DNA from: an uncultured Pseudoflavonifractor sp.
GTDB taxonomy: Bacteria > Bacillota > Clostridia > Oscillospirales > Oscillospiraceae
Assembly (NCBI GenBank): GCA_947383685.1
Contig: CANDEE010000005.1
Coordinates: forward strand, 1-45,619
DNA: 45,619 bases
Reading direction: 5' to 3'
Position numbers and translations under genes: made by a program. Below, piece after piece: positions 16,002-23,580 of the stretch. Below the pieces are notes generated by a model, which ran no database searches, was not told the origin of the DNA, and saw only the letters and a program-made list of their open reading frames with translations. Positions within the stretch are counted from its first letter, which is position 1. Every line of letters starts with the position of its first letter.

Positions 16002-16487
16002 TCATTCTCCTTCGTGATTCCAGTTTTTGCATACATCTACCCAGCCCTTAGCCCCGGAAAACTCCTCCAACTCAGAAAGAGTCAGTTCAATGGCGGAGTT
16101 GGAGCTGCCCGCAGCGGGAAAAACAGTGGTAAACCGCCGGAGGGATGTGTCCAGCCACGTGGTGACGGCGGGATTTTCAACGGAAAAGGGACATACGCCG
16201 CCGACCGCATGGCCCGTAAAGGCGATTACCTCGTCAGGGGTAAGCATTTTTGCTTTGGTGTGGAACTGGGCCTTGAATTTGCCGTTGTCGATCTTAGCAT
16301 CCCCGGCGCAGACCACCAATACGCAGCCCTCCTCCACGGAAAAGGAGAGGGTCTTGGCAATGCGGGCGGGCTCACAGCCCACCGCCACGGCTGCCAGCTC
16401 CACTGTGGCGGAGGATACGTCAAATTCCAGAATATCGCTCTCCCGGCCCTTTTGGGCAAAGAAGGAGCGGACTTTTTCAATGGACAT
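16002..16487 (-). CDS. YbaK/EbsC-type aminoacyl-tRNA deacylase
   Basis: 161 residues from the ATG at 16487, one base after the stop of the thioesterase gene, with a modest site GGGGAAATAAT. The fold is recognised by MSIEKVRSFFAQKGRE, SSATVELAAVAVGCEPARIAKTLSF with the conserved lysine, VLVVCAGDAKIDNGKFK, and a late GGVCPFSV followed by the YbaK C-terminal strand. Family members hydrolyse mischarged Cys-tRNA-Pro or related aminoacyl-tRNAs. The middle gene of a three-gene leftward operon. Confidence 0.9.
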   Translation of the reverse strand: MSIEKVRSFFAQKGRESDILEFDVSSATVELAAVAVGCEPARIAKTLSFSVEEGCVLVVCAGDAKIDNGKFKAQFHTKAKMLTPDEVIAFTGHAVGGVCPFSVENPAVTTWLDTSLRRFTTVFPAAGSSNSAIELTLSELEEFSGAKGWVDVCKNWNHEGE

Positions 16488-16488
16488 A

Positions 16489-16881
16489 TTATTTCCCCAC
16501 TTTCCCATTGGCTTTTGCCATAAATTTCTCGTTCTGAATAATAAAACGAATATGGACGCCTTTCCCGATGGGGCCGGCTTCGTCAAAGGCGGCGACGGAA
16601 AAGGTAAGGGCGCGGCCCTCCACGGCGGTCAGCTCCGCCTCGGCCCAGACTCTCATACCTACTGGGGTTGCGGCGTCATGAGACAGGTCCATGTGGGTGC
16701 CCACAGTGCCCTGCCCCTCCTCCATACAGCTGTCCACCGCAGCGGCGGCGGCCTTTTCCATGAGAGCCGCCATCATGGGAGTGGCAAAGACAGGTAAAGC
16801 TCCGCTCCCCACTGCGGCGGCGGTGTTCTGCTCCGTAACAAGGGCTTCTGCGCGGCCTTTCAGTCCAACAGTCAACGGCAT
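16489..16881 (-). CDS. Hotdog-fold thioesterase, FlK-like
   Basis: 130 residues. The pattern TPMMAALMEKAAAAAVDSCMEEGQGTVGTHMDLSHDAATPVG matches the fluoroacetyl-CoA thioesterase FlK family, including an Glu in the first helix and His in THMDLSHDA as candidates for the catalytic residues. The ending GPIGKGVHIRFIIQNEKF is also typical. Clostridial members act on unknown acyl-CoAs; the specific fluoroacetyl role is not implied. It begins a leftward operon with ybaK and the DUF308 gene and has a clear promoter at 16918-16946. Confidence 0.88.
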   Translation of the reverse strand: MPLTVGLKGRAEALVTEQNTAAAVGSGALPVFATPMMAALMEKAAAAAVDSCMEEGQGTVGTHMDLSHDAATPVGMRVWAEAELTAVEGRALTFSVAAFDEAGPIGKGVHIRFIIQNEKFMAKANGKVGK

Positions 16882-16917
16882 AAGGTTTCCTCCCTTTCCG
16901 GATTTTGACTAAAGGAG

Positions 16918-16946
16918 AGTATAGTCTATTTTTCCTCTTTTTGCAA
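16918..16946 (-). promoter_or_regulatory. Promoter of the thioesterase-ybaK-DUF308 operon
   Basis: Minus strand TTGCAA (16941-16946), 17 bases, TATACT (16918-16923). Confidence 0.7.
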
Positions 16947-16956
16947 GAGGGGGCCC

Positions 16957-16985
16957 TTGTCCTTGAAAAAGCTCTCTGCTATAAT
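16957..16985 (+). promoter_or_regulatory. Promoter of the DUF5655-like gene
   Basis: TTGTCC (16957-16962), 17 bases, TATAAT (16980-16985). Confidence 0.65.
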
Positions 16986-17019
16986 TTAGGTAAAAACAGG
17001 GAGAAGGAGGGGAGGACCC

Positions 17020-17394
17020 ATGACCGGTGACGCGCTGCTGTTTTTTCGTGACCGTCCGGAGCTTGTTCCCCTGTATGCCGCTTTTGACGAGGCCCTGGAG
17101 GCCCGGTTTGGAATTCAGGAACCGAGGGTGCAAAAGACCCAAATCACCTACGGAAATCCCCGGGTCTTTGCCTGCGTGTCCCTGCCGCGGCGGAAGGGAG
17201 AGGCGGGGATACTGGTGAGCTTGGGGCTGGACCACCGGGAGATGTCCTCTCGGGTCGCCGTGGCGGTGGAGCCATACCCCGGACGTTGGACCCACCACAT
17301 CCCCGTTACGGCCCCGGAGGCGGTTGACGGGGAGCTGATGGGCTGGGTGGAGGAGGCTTACCGGTTTGCGCAAAGCAAGGGAAAAGGGAGATAA
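17020..17394 (+). CDS. DUF5655-like protein
   Basis: 124 residues, cytoplasmic. A helix LYAAFDEALEARFGIQEPRVQKTQITYGNPRVFACVSLP precedes strands ending in the short motif VAVEPYPGRWTHHIP; this is close to the DUF5655 pattern as I know it, a domain of unknown function in Firmicutes. RBS is GAAGGAGGGGAGGACCC. It is a single-gene unit between its promoter and a terminator, divergent from the thioesterase operon. Family assignment is moderately sure, function not known. Confidence 0.78.
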   Translation: MTGDALLFFRDRPELVPLYAAFDEALEARFGIQEPRVQKTQITYGNPRVFACVSLPRRKGEAGILVSLGLDHREMSSRVAVAVEPYPGRWTHHIPVTAPEAVDGELMGWVEEAYRFAQSKGKGR

Positions 17395-17426
17395 AAAAGG
17401 CCGTCTCTTACGAGACGGCCTTTTGC
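17395..17426. terminator. Terminator after the DUF5655-like gene
   Basis: AAAAGGCCGTCTC and GAGACGGCCTTTT form a perfect stem with a four-base loop; it may also end the leftward pot operon. Confidence 0.9.
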
Positions 17427-17488
17427 TTTGACTAGGCATAGTGGCTTTCCTTGTGGACCTCAAATAGCGCTGGAAATAGCGATAAGCG

Positions 17489-19480
17489 TTACATACCTAA
17501 ACGAATCCAAAGCTCATTGTAGAGCCGGCGGGTTTCCACGGGAAGGGAAATGTAGGACTGGCACCGCTCCAGGACCTCCGGGGGAGCGGCAATGATGTCG
17601 TAGGTCTCCTGGTCCAGAGGTTCCTCATAGAGCGCCTCATAGTAGGCGGGGTACTGCTCCAGGGCCTCCTTATTGGGAGAGGCGTACCAGATGAAGTCCA
17701 TATTGGCAAGGTTGGCGTCTGTGGAGGCGATAAAGTTGATCCAGGCCATAGCCTCGTCATAGTGGGGGGCGTCCTTCAGCACGCACATGGCGTCCACAAA
17801 CCAGTTGGAGCCTTCCTTGGGGATCACAAAGGCCAAATCGGGATTGTTTTCCGCCGCAGTCAGGTAGTCCCCGGCGTAGTAGGCGCCAATGGCGGCGTTA
17901 TTTCCCTCCATTTTGAGAAAAATCTCATCCATAACAAAGGCCTGGTAGACTCCACGGCTCTTGGCGTCGGCAATCAGGCTGGCGGCCTGGCGGAGCTGGC
18001 CCTCATCGGTGGTATTCAGGTCATAGCCCAGGTATAACAGGGCGGTTGCCATGGCATCCCGGGAGTTGCGGAACATAAGGACATTCCCGGCGTACCGGTC
18101 GTCAAACATAACGCTCCAGCTCGTGGGCGGTTCATCCACCATGGCGATGTTGTAGATAATGCCCACAGTGCCCCAGGTGTAGGGAACGGTATACTCGTTG
18201 GCAGGGTCGTAGGGTAGGTGTTTGAACCGGTCGTCAATCAGGGAGAAGTTGGGGATGCTGTTATAGTCCAGCTTCTCCAGCATCCCCTCCTCAATAAGCT
18301 GGGAAATCATGTAGTCTGAGGGGACCACCACGTCATAGTCGCCCGCGCCGCTTTTCAGCAGGGAGTAGAGGGCCTCGTTGCTTTCCGCGGTCTGGTAGTT
18401 CACCAGAATGCCCGTCTCCTCCTCAAATTTGGTGATCAGCTCCTCGTCGATATATTCCCCCCAGGAGCACACATTTACCACCGGAAGCCGGGTGTTGTGG
18501 ACAGCGCCCACCCCGGCGGTGATAAGAAGGACCACACAGGCCGCTGCCGCTGCCACCCGGCCCAGCTTAACCAGGGCGGGCGGGGGACTCCACCGGGGAG
18601 CGGCCTGGGCTGCGGGAAGGGCCTCCCGACGCAGGGCGGCCTTTTCCAGATGGGCTTCCCGGATGTTGATGATGGCGAGCAGGAGCAGCACGGAGACAAA
18701 GAGCAGGGTGGAGATGGCGTTGATCTCCGGGCTGACCCGCTTCTTGGTCATGCCATAGATGGTCATAGCCAGAGTAGAGGAGGAGGACCCGGCGGTGAAG
18801 TAGCTGATGATAAAGTCGTCAATGCTCATGGTAAAAGCGGTGAGGGCGCCCGAGATAATGCCGGGCTTGATTTCAGGCAGAATGACCTTGTAAAATGCCT
18901 GGAACCAGGTGCAGCCCAGGTCCTGGGCCGCGTCGATGAGGTTTTTGTCTAACTGCCGCAGCTTGGGGCTGACCGAAAGAAGTACATAGGGAATATTGAA
19001 GGTGATGTGGGCGATCAGCAGGGTGGGGAAGCCCAGGGTGAGCCGGGTGGGGAGGACAAGGAAGCTTTGGAGGGAGTTTATCCAGCCGGCAAAATCGCTC
19101 CACAGGTGAAAAAAGGCCACGAAAAACAGGCACATGGCGACGCCGGTGACAATATCGGCGTTCATCATGGGGATGTTATTTACCGTAGTGAGGACGCTCC
19201 GGGCCCGGCGGCGCAGACTGTAAAAACCAATAGCGGCAAAGGTCCCGGCGATGGTTGCCACCACCGTAGACAGCAGGGATACCAGAAGGGTGGTGTAGAG
19301 GCTCCGCATGATGATACGGTTCTGGAAAAGTTCCTTGTACCAATGTAGGGAAAAGCCGCCCCAGGCCACGTTGCTGTTATTCTGATTGAAGGAGAAGATA
19401 ATGAGCAGGAAAATGGGGGCGTATAGAAAGAGGAACACCAGAACGGTAAATGCCCGGCTGAGGACGGAATTTTTTTTCAT
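17489..19480 (-). CDS. potCD: Fused spermidine/putrescine permease PotC and binding protein PotD
   Basis: 663 residues joining two normally separate proteins. Residues 1-275 are a PotC-type permease with about six membrane helices and the EAA-loop motif DAAQDLGCTWFQAFYKVILP at 183-202. A basic linker and a new membrane helix (about 306-327, AAAACVVLLITAGVGAV) then lead to a PotD-type solute-binding protein, residues 333-663, starting VNVCSWGEYIDEELITKFEEETG, a hallmark of polyamine-binding proteins. The helix tethers the binding domain to the outer face. The gene overlaps potB by four bases. Such fusions occur in other Clostridia and Lactobacillales to my knowledge. Confidence 0.93.
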   Translation of the reverse strand: MKKNSVLSRAFTVLVFLFLYAPIFLLIIFSFNQNNSNVAWGGFSLHWYKELFQNRIIMRSLYTTLLVSLLSTVVATIAGTFAAIGFYSLRRRARSVLTTVNNIPMMNADIVTGVAMCLFFVAFFHLWSDFAGWINSLQSFLVLPTRLTLGFPTLLIAHITFNIPYVLLSVSPKLRQLDKNLIDAAQDLGCTWFQAFYKVILPEIKPGIISGALTAFTMSIDDFIISYFTAGSSSSTLAMTIYGMTKKRVSPEINAISTLLFVSVLLLLAIINIREAHLEKAALRREALPAAQAAPRWSPPPALVKLGRVAAAAACVVLLITAGVGAVHNTRLPVVNVCSWGEYIDEELITKFEEETGILVNYQTAESNEALYSLLKSGAGDYDVVVPSDYMISQLIEEGMLEKLDYNSIPNFSLIDDRFKHLPYDPANEYTVPYTWGTVGIIYNIAMVDEPPTSWSVMFDDRYAGNVLMFRNSRDAMATALLYLGYDLNTTDEGQLRQAASLIADAKSRGVYQAFVMDEIFLKMEGNNAAIGAYYAGDYLTAAENNPDLAFVIPKEGSNWFVDAMCVLKDAPHYDEAMAWINFIASTDANLANMDFIWYASPNKEALEQYPAYYEALYEEPLDQETYDIIAAPPEVLERCQSYISLPVETRRLYNELWIRLGM

Positions 19481-20295
19481 AGGACCACCGCCTGTTCCTC
19501 GCCCTCACCGAAGCGGTTCATGACCCACATACAGAGAACGACAATGACCATCATCACCATGGCTATGGCGGCTCCCAGCTGGGGATTATAGGCGCCGCCC
19601 AGGAACTGCTGCTCGATAAGGTCGCCCAGCAAAAGCTCAGTGCCTCCGCCCAGCATGGTGCTGATGGCAAACGTGGAGACGCTGGGGACAAAGACCATGG
19701 TGATCCCAGAGAGGACCCCGGGGAGGGACAGGGGGAGAATCACCCGGCGGAAGGCCACGATGTTATTGGCGCCCAAGTCGTGGGCGGCCTCCACCAGGGA
19801 GTGGTCCAGCTTAATGATGACCGAATAGATGGGCAGGATCATAAAGGGCAGGTAGTTATACACCATGCCCAGTACCACCGCTCCCTGGGTGTCTATCATC
19901 TGAAAGGGACCAAGGCCGAACAGCCCCAAAAACTGGTTGATAAGGCCGTTATTTTCCAGAATGGACATCCAGGAATAGGTCCGCAGCAGAAAGTTCATCC
20001 ACATGGGCAGCATAATAAGCACGGTGGCCAGCCGCTGGAACCGCTCTCCCTCCCGGCTGAGCATATAGGCTACCGGATAGCCGATAACAAGGCAGACGGC
20101 GGTGGCAATGAGGGCTAGCCGAAAGGAGCGGACAAAGACCACTGTATAGTCGCCCATGGAGCTGAAGTTTGCCAGGGTAAAGCCGCCGTCAGCGCTGGTG
20201 AAGGCGTAAATCAGGACCATAATGATGGGGGCTACCACAAAAAAAGCCATCCACAGCGCGTAAGGAATGGTGAACGCCTTTGTCCGCTTATTCAT
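19477..20295 (-). CDS. potB: Spermidine/putrescine ABC transporter permease PotB
   Basis: 272 residues from the ATG at 20295, which overlaps the potA stop by eight bases with GGAGGGCAGCG as ribosome site; the longer reading to 20328 is rejected. Six membrane helices; the permease signature VEAAHDLGANNIVAFRRVILP near residue 183 contacts the ATPase PotA. The PotB-like region LIMLPMWMNFLLRTYSWMSIL is clear. It forms one transport unit with potA (upstream) and the potCD fusion (downstream, 4-base overlap) for polyamine uptake. Confidence 0.95.
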   Translation of the reverse strand: MNKRTKAFTIPYALWMAFFVVAPIIMVLIYAFTSADGGFTLANFSSMGDYTVVFVRSFRLALIATAVCLVIGYPVAYMLSREGERFQRLATVLIMLPMWMNFLLRTYSWMSILENNGLINQFLGLFGLGPFQMIDTQGAVVLGMVYNYLPFMILPIYSVIIKLDHSLVEAAHDLGANNIVAFRRVILPLSLPGVLSGITMVFVPSVSTFAISTMLGGGTELLLGDLIEQQFLGGAYNPQLGAAIAMVMMVIVVLCMWVMNRFGEGEEQAVVL

Positions 20296-21421
20296 CGCTG
20301 CCCTCCATGCCGGCGTCGGCGTCAACATTCAACTCGTCGTAGGCTTCGGAGTAGGAGCTGTAATCGCCAAATTTGCCGGAATACTGGCTCTTATGCATGA
20401 TGTGGAAGCCGTCGGGGTCGATTTTCACCCCAATTCTTGCCCCCTCAGGGGAGTAGTCTGTGGTCTGGATAAGCCACTTGAAGCCGTTGAAGTCCACGAT
20501 GATGTCGTAATGCATTCCCTTGAAGGTGACCTCGGTCACCGTACCTGTGATCTGGCCCTGCTCCACCGGGACAATGTCGATGTCCTCGGGACGGATGACC
20601 ACATCCACCGGCTCGCCCGGAGCAAAGCCCCCGTCCAGGCAGGGGAACTTTTTGCCGTACATCTGCACGACCTTATCCTCCGGCATGGTGCCGTCGATGA
20701 TATTGGACTCTCCGATGAAGTCGGCTACGAAAGCGTTTTTCGGCTCATTGTAGATGTCCTCGGGAGTGCCGATTTGCTGGATGTTGCCCTTGTCCATGAC
20801 CACCACCGTGTCGGACATGGTGAGGGCTTCCTCCTGGTCATGGGTCACATAGACAAAGGTGATGCCCACCTCCCGCTGGATGCGTTTGAGCTCGACCTGC
20901 ATATCCTTGCGGAGCTTCAGGTCCAGGGCGGCCAGGGGTTCGTCCAGCAAAAGGACCTGGGGACGGTTGACAATGGCACGGGCAATGGCGACCCGCTGCT
21001 GCTGACCGCCGGAGAGGGAGCTGACGCTCCGTTTGCCGTAGCCGGGCAGGTTTACAAGCTCCAGGGCCTCCTCCACACGGCGGGTGATCTCGGCCTCGGG
21101 TGCCTTGGCAATCCGCAGCCCAAAAGCTACGTTTTCAAAAATGTTCAGGTGGGTGAACAGGGCGTATTTCTGGAAGACTGTGTTCACCTGCCGTTTATAA
21201 GGCGGCAGATCGTTGCATCGTCGGCCGTCAAAAAAAACGTCCCCGGAGGTAGGTTTTTGGAACCCACCAATGATCCTCAGCGTAGTGGTCTTGCCACATC
21301 CGCTGGGGCCCAGGAGCGTGAGGAATTCTTTATCGTTGATGTAGAGATTGAGATGATCGAGAATGATCTCGTCGTCGAATTTCACGACGCAGTCCGATAG
21401 ACGGATCAACTCCTTGGACAT
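20288..21421 (-). CDS. potA: Spermidine/putrescine ABC transporter ATP-binding protein PotA
   Basis: 377 residues. Walker A GPSGCGKTTT is at 38-47, the ABC signature LSGGQQQR at 136-143, and Walker B VLLLDEPLAALD at 156-167, with the H-loop in THDQEEALTMSD. The C-terminal part (DVVIRPEDIDIVPVEQGQITGTV) is a TOBE-like regulatory domain as in PotA and related importers. First gene of the leftward potA-potB-potCD operon; a consensus promoter and a striking palindrome lie just ahead. The RBS is GGGGGAGGATAC. Confidence 0.96.
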   Translation of the reverse strand: MSKELIRLSDCVVKFDDEIILDHLNLYINDKEFLTLLGPSGCGKTTTLRIIGGFQKPTSGDVFFDGRRCNDLPPYKRQVNTVFQKYALFTHLNIFENVAFGLRIAKAPEAEITRRVEEALELVNLPGYGKRSVSSLSGGQQQRVAIARAIVNRPQVLLLDEPLAALDLKLRKDMQVELKRIQREVGITFVYVTHDQEEALTMSDTVVVMDKGNIQQIGTPEDIYNEPKNAFVADFIGESNIIDGTMPEDKVVQMYGKKFPCLDGGFAPGEPVDVVIRPEDIDIVPVEQGQITGTVTEVTFKGMHYDIIVDFNGFKWLIQTTDYSPEGARIGVKIDPDGFHIMHKSQYSGKFGDYSSYSEAYDELNVDADAGMEGSDE

Positions 21422-21454
21422 GTATCCTCCCCCATTCCGTTAGGTAGGTGAAAG

Positions 21455-21485
21455 GACGTACCCAACCGACGGTTGGGTACGTCCT
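21455..21485. promoter_or_regulatory. Perfect palindrome in the pot leader
   Basis: GGACGTACCCAACC and GGTTGGGTACGTCC are perfectly complementary over 14 bases around a three-base loop, starting about five bases after the expected transcription start. Only three U follow on the RNA, so it is not a convincing terminator; an operator or an RNA leader structure are the alternatives. Confidence 0.75.
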
Positions 21486-21497
21486 CTGTCGAGTGAT

Positions 21498-21526
21498 AAT
21501 ATACATGGTATAGAGAGAAATGTCAA
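21498..21526 (-). promoter_or_regulatory. Promoter of the pot operon
   Basis: Minus strand perfect TTGACA (21521-21526), 17 bases, TATATT (21498-21503). Confidence 0.82.
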
Positions 21527-21585
21527 TATCTTTGTCGAAGAAATTTTTGGGCGAGATTTGTAATAAGGAGAGTTCTTTTTAGATG

Positions 21586-22551
21586 CTAACCATTAAAATA
21601 TTCCTGCACAAATCCAATACTTTTTGGAGGAACTTCAAGAACCTTGCCCTTTAAGTATTCCAGTGCCCCGGCATCTGTGGGGAAATCAAAGACCAGCTTA
21701 TAGGACCAGAGGGCTTGGCCTTTTCGGTCCAGCTTTTCATTGTCGCTGCGCCGCCCATATTTCCCGTCTCCCGCCAGGGGGTGGCCTGCAGCGGCGAACT
21801 GGGCCCGTATCTGGTGGGTCCGGCCTGTGAGCAGCTCACATTCCACCAGGGAAAGGCCGTTTTTTACTTGCAGGGTTTTATACCGGGTCCGGGCGGATTT
21901 TCCGCCGGGAATGGGACTTTTATAGACGCTGACCTGTTTTTTCTTCTCATCCTTTAGAAGAAATCCCTTCAGCTCTCCCTCGGGCGGGGCCATTTTCCCC
22001 ACCACGGCGGCCAGATAGTATTTGGAGATTTCCCGGTCCTTTATTTTATCGTTCATGATCCGCAGAGCCTCGGCTGTCTTAGCGGCAATGACCAGGCCCC
22101 CCGTGTTCCGGTCAATGCGGTTGCACAGGGCCGGGGCAAAGGCGTTTTCCCACCTGGGGGACCACTCCTTCTTTTGATAAAGGTAGGCTTGGATGTGAGT
22201 GATGAGGGTGGAGACATACTCATGCTCATCCGGGTGGCAGAGGAGGCCGGGACGCTTATTGCAGACGATGAGCTGGTCGTCCTCATAGACAATGTCGAGT
22301 TGGGGCTGAAAGACAGACAGGAAGGCGTTGTCCTCGGCGGGGGCGTCAAAGAATTCGTCGTTGATATAAAGCTGTAAGAGGTCTCCCACATTCAGCCGGT
22401 AGTCCCGCTGGGAGCCTTTTCCGTTGACCTTCACCCGTTTGAGGCGGATATACTTTTGAGCTAAGGGAGCGGGGAGAAGGGGCACGGCCTTGCCCAGCCA
22501 ACGGTCCAGCCGCTGGCCTGCGTCATTTTTGGCGATGGTGAATTCCTTCAT
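21586..22551 (-). CDS. RluA-family 23S rRNA/tRNA pseudouridine synthase
   Basis: 321 residues. An N-terminal S4-like part (DRWLGKAVPLLPAPLAQKYIRLKRVKVNGK) is followed by the RluA catalytic core. The active-site motif NRIDRNTGGLVIAAKT carries the catalytic Asp; the KNGLSLVECELLTGRTHQIRAQFAAAGHPLAGDGKYG block is also diagnostic. Such enzymes turn uridine into pseudouridine in large-subunit rRNA or tRNA; the exact site is not predictable. The promoter read upstream is TTCACT-17-TACAAT (22578-22606, minus). RBS GAGGAGGGAGCGCC. Confidence 0.94.
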   Translation of the reverse strand: MKEFTIAKNDAGQRLDRWLGKAVPLLPAPLAQKYIRLKRVKVNGKGSQRDYRLNVGDLLQLYINDEFFDAPAEDNAFLSVFQPQLDIVYEDDQLIVCNKRPGLLCHPDEHEYVSTLITHIQAYLYQKKEWSPRWENAFAPALCNRIDRNTGGLVIAAKTAEALRIMNDKIKDREISKYYLAAVVGKMAPPEGELKGFLLKDEKKKQVSVYKSPIPGGKSARTRYKTLQVKNGLSLVECELLTGRTHQIRAQFAAAGHPLAGDGKYGRRSDNEKLDRKGQALWSYKLVFDFPTDAGALEYLKGKVLEVPPKSIGFVQEYFNG

Positions 22552-22577
22552 GGCGCTCCCTCCTCACTTTAGGAAAT

Positions 22578-22606
22578 ATTGTAGCATACGACAAGAAAAA
22601 AGTGAA
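22578..22606 (-). promoter_or_regulatory. Putative promoter of the RluA-family gene
   Basis: Minus strand TTCACT (22601-22606), 17 bases, TACAAT (22578-22583); only a fair -35. Confidence 0.45.
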
Positions 22607-22614
22607 GAAAGTAT

Positions 22615-22643
22615 TTGACATAGAGGAAAGTTTTCGCTATAAT
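22615..22643 (+). promoter_or_regulatory. Promoter of yceD-rpmF
   Basis: Perfect TTGACA (22615-22620), 17 bases, perfect TATAAT (22638-22643). Confidence 0.88.
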
Positions 22644-22672
22644 GTTCTCTGCACCGTTGTGAGGAGAGCATT

Positions 22673-23197
22673 ATGCGTCTTGATTTACGCCACATCATCC
22701 ATATTCCCGGAGCCTGCCAGGATTTCGCTTATGAGCTGGACCTGTCTGGGGTCAAGCTCTTTGGAGAGAAGCCATTCCACAGGCCCGTTCAGGTTTCCGG
22801 CGCCGTTCGGAATGCGGCGGGAGCTTTGGAGCTTACCGGGCAGGCCCGGACCGTGCTGGACACCCGGTGCGACCGCTGTCTGAAACCTCTTGAGCTGAAG
22901 CTGGAGGTTCCGGTTGAGACCCTTCTGGCGGAAGAACTGGAGGATGAGGAGAGCGACGAGATCGTTCTTCTGGAAAACGGTCAGGTGGACCTGGATGACA
23001 TATTTACCACCGCCTGTATTCTGGCCCTGGATGGAAAGCACCTCTGCAGGGAGGATTGCAAGGGCCTTTGCCCCACCTGCGGCGCGGACCTGAATGAAGG
23101 GCCCTGCGGCTGCAAAAAGGAACTGGATCCACGCCTCGCCGTCCTGGCGAAGCTTTTGGATAAGAAGGATTCCCAGGAAAACGACGAGGAAGCATGA
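22673..23197 (+). CDS. yceD: YceD-family (DUF177) protein
   Basis: 174 residues. The family is known by its place directly before rpmF and by the cysteine motif CDRCLKPLELKLEVPVET, with a second metal-type set CREDCKGLCPTCGADLNEGPCGC near the C-terminus. YceD proteins are implicated in 23S rRNA accumulation; in plants and E. coli the relatives help 23S rRNA processing. Start is set by GAGGAGAGCATT and follows the consensus promoter at 22615-22643. The stop is 37 bases before rpmF. Confidence 0.92.
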   Translation: MRLDLRHIIHIPGACQDFAYELDLSGVKLFGEKPFHRPVQVSGAVRNAAGALELTGQARTVLDTRCDRCLKPLELKLEVPVETLLAEELEDEESDEIVLLENGQVDLDDIFTTACILALDGKHLCREDCKGLCPTCGADLNEGPCGCKKELDPRLAVLAKLLDKKDSQENDEEA

Positions 23198-23234
23198 GAG
23201 ACTATGCCCCTGTCACACTAAGGAGGTGTTTTAG

Positions 23235-23417
23235 ATGGCAGTCCCTAAGAGTAAAGTGTCCAAGCAGCGCCGGAACAAGCGCCGCAGCAGTGTGTGGAAG
23301 CTGGAGACCCCCAGCGTAAACATCTGCCCCAAGTGCGGAGCTTACCGCCTGCCCCACCGGATGTGCAAGTCCTGCATGAGCTACAACGGCCACGATTTTG
23401 GCAAGGCCGAGGCCTAA
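23235..23417 (+). CDS. rpmF: 50S ribosomal protein L32
   Basis: 60 residues, standard length. MAVPKSKVSKQRRNKRRS is the L32 N-terminus and CPKCGAYRLPHRMCKSCMSY is the zinc-binding form of the ribosomal protein (four cysteines). It sits on the large subunit. RBS AAGGAGGTGTTTTAG is strong, as expected for a ribosomal protein. A terminator follows. Confidence 0.97.
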   Translation: MAVPKSKVSKQRRNKRRSSVWKLETPSVNICPKCGAYRLPHRMCKSCMSYNGHDFGKAEA

Positions 23418-23420
23418 GAG

Positions 23421-23462
23421 CGAGGAGAGGAAAGAGGGGATATATCCCCTCTTTCTTTTTTG
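23421..23462 (+). terminator. Terminator after rpmF
   Basis: GAAAGAGGGGATAT and ATATCCCCTCTTTC form a stem followed by TTTTTT. Confidence 0.9.
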
Positions 23463-23490
23463 CCCGCACCCAAGGCTTACCCATCCGCAA

Positions 23491-23519
23491 TTGATATTTT
23501 CCAATCTCTATGATATACT
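23491..23519 (+). promoter_or_regulatory. Promoter of der-plsY-gpsA
   Basis: TTGATA (23491-23496), 17 bases, TATACT (23514-23519). Confidence 0.72.
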
Positions 23520-23580
23520 ACCTCCAAAGAGTGGGGCTGTCTGCCGCCCCCTATGCCCCTTCAAGAAAGGAAGTGTCCCC

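Noticed and set aside
21455..21485. pot palindrome as an intrinsic terminator
   Set aside because: It lies at the start of the transcript and is followed by only three U on the minus strand and CTGTC on the plus strand.
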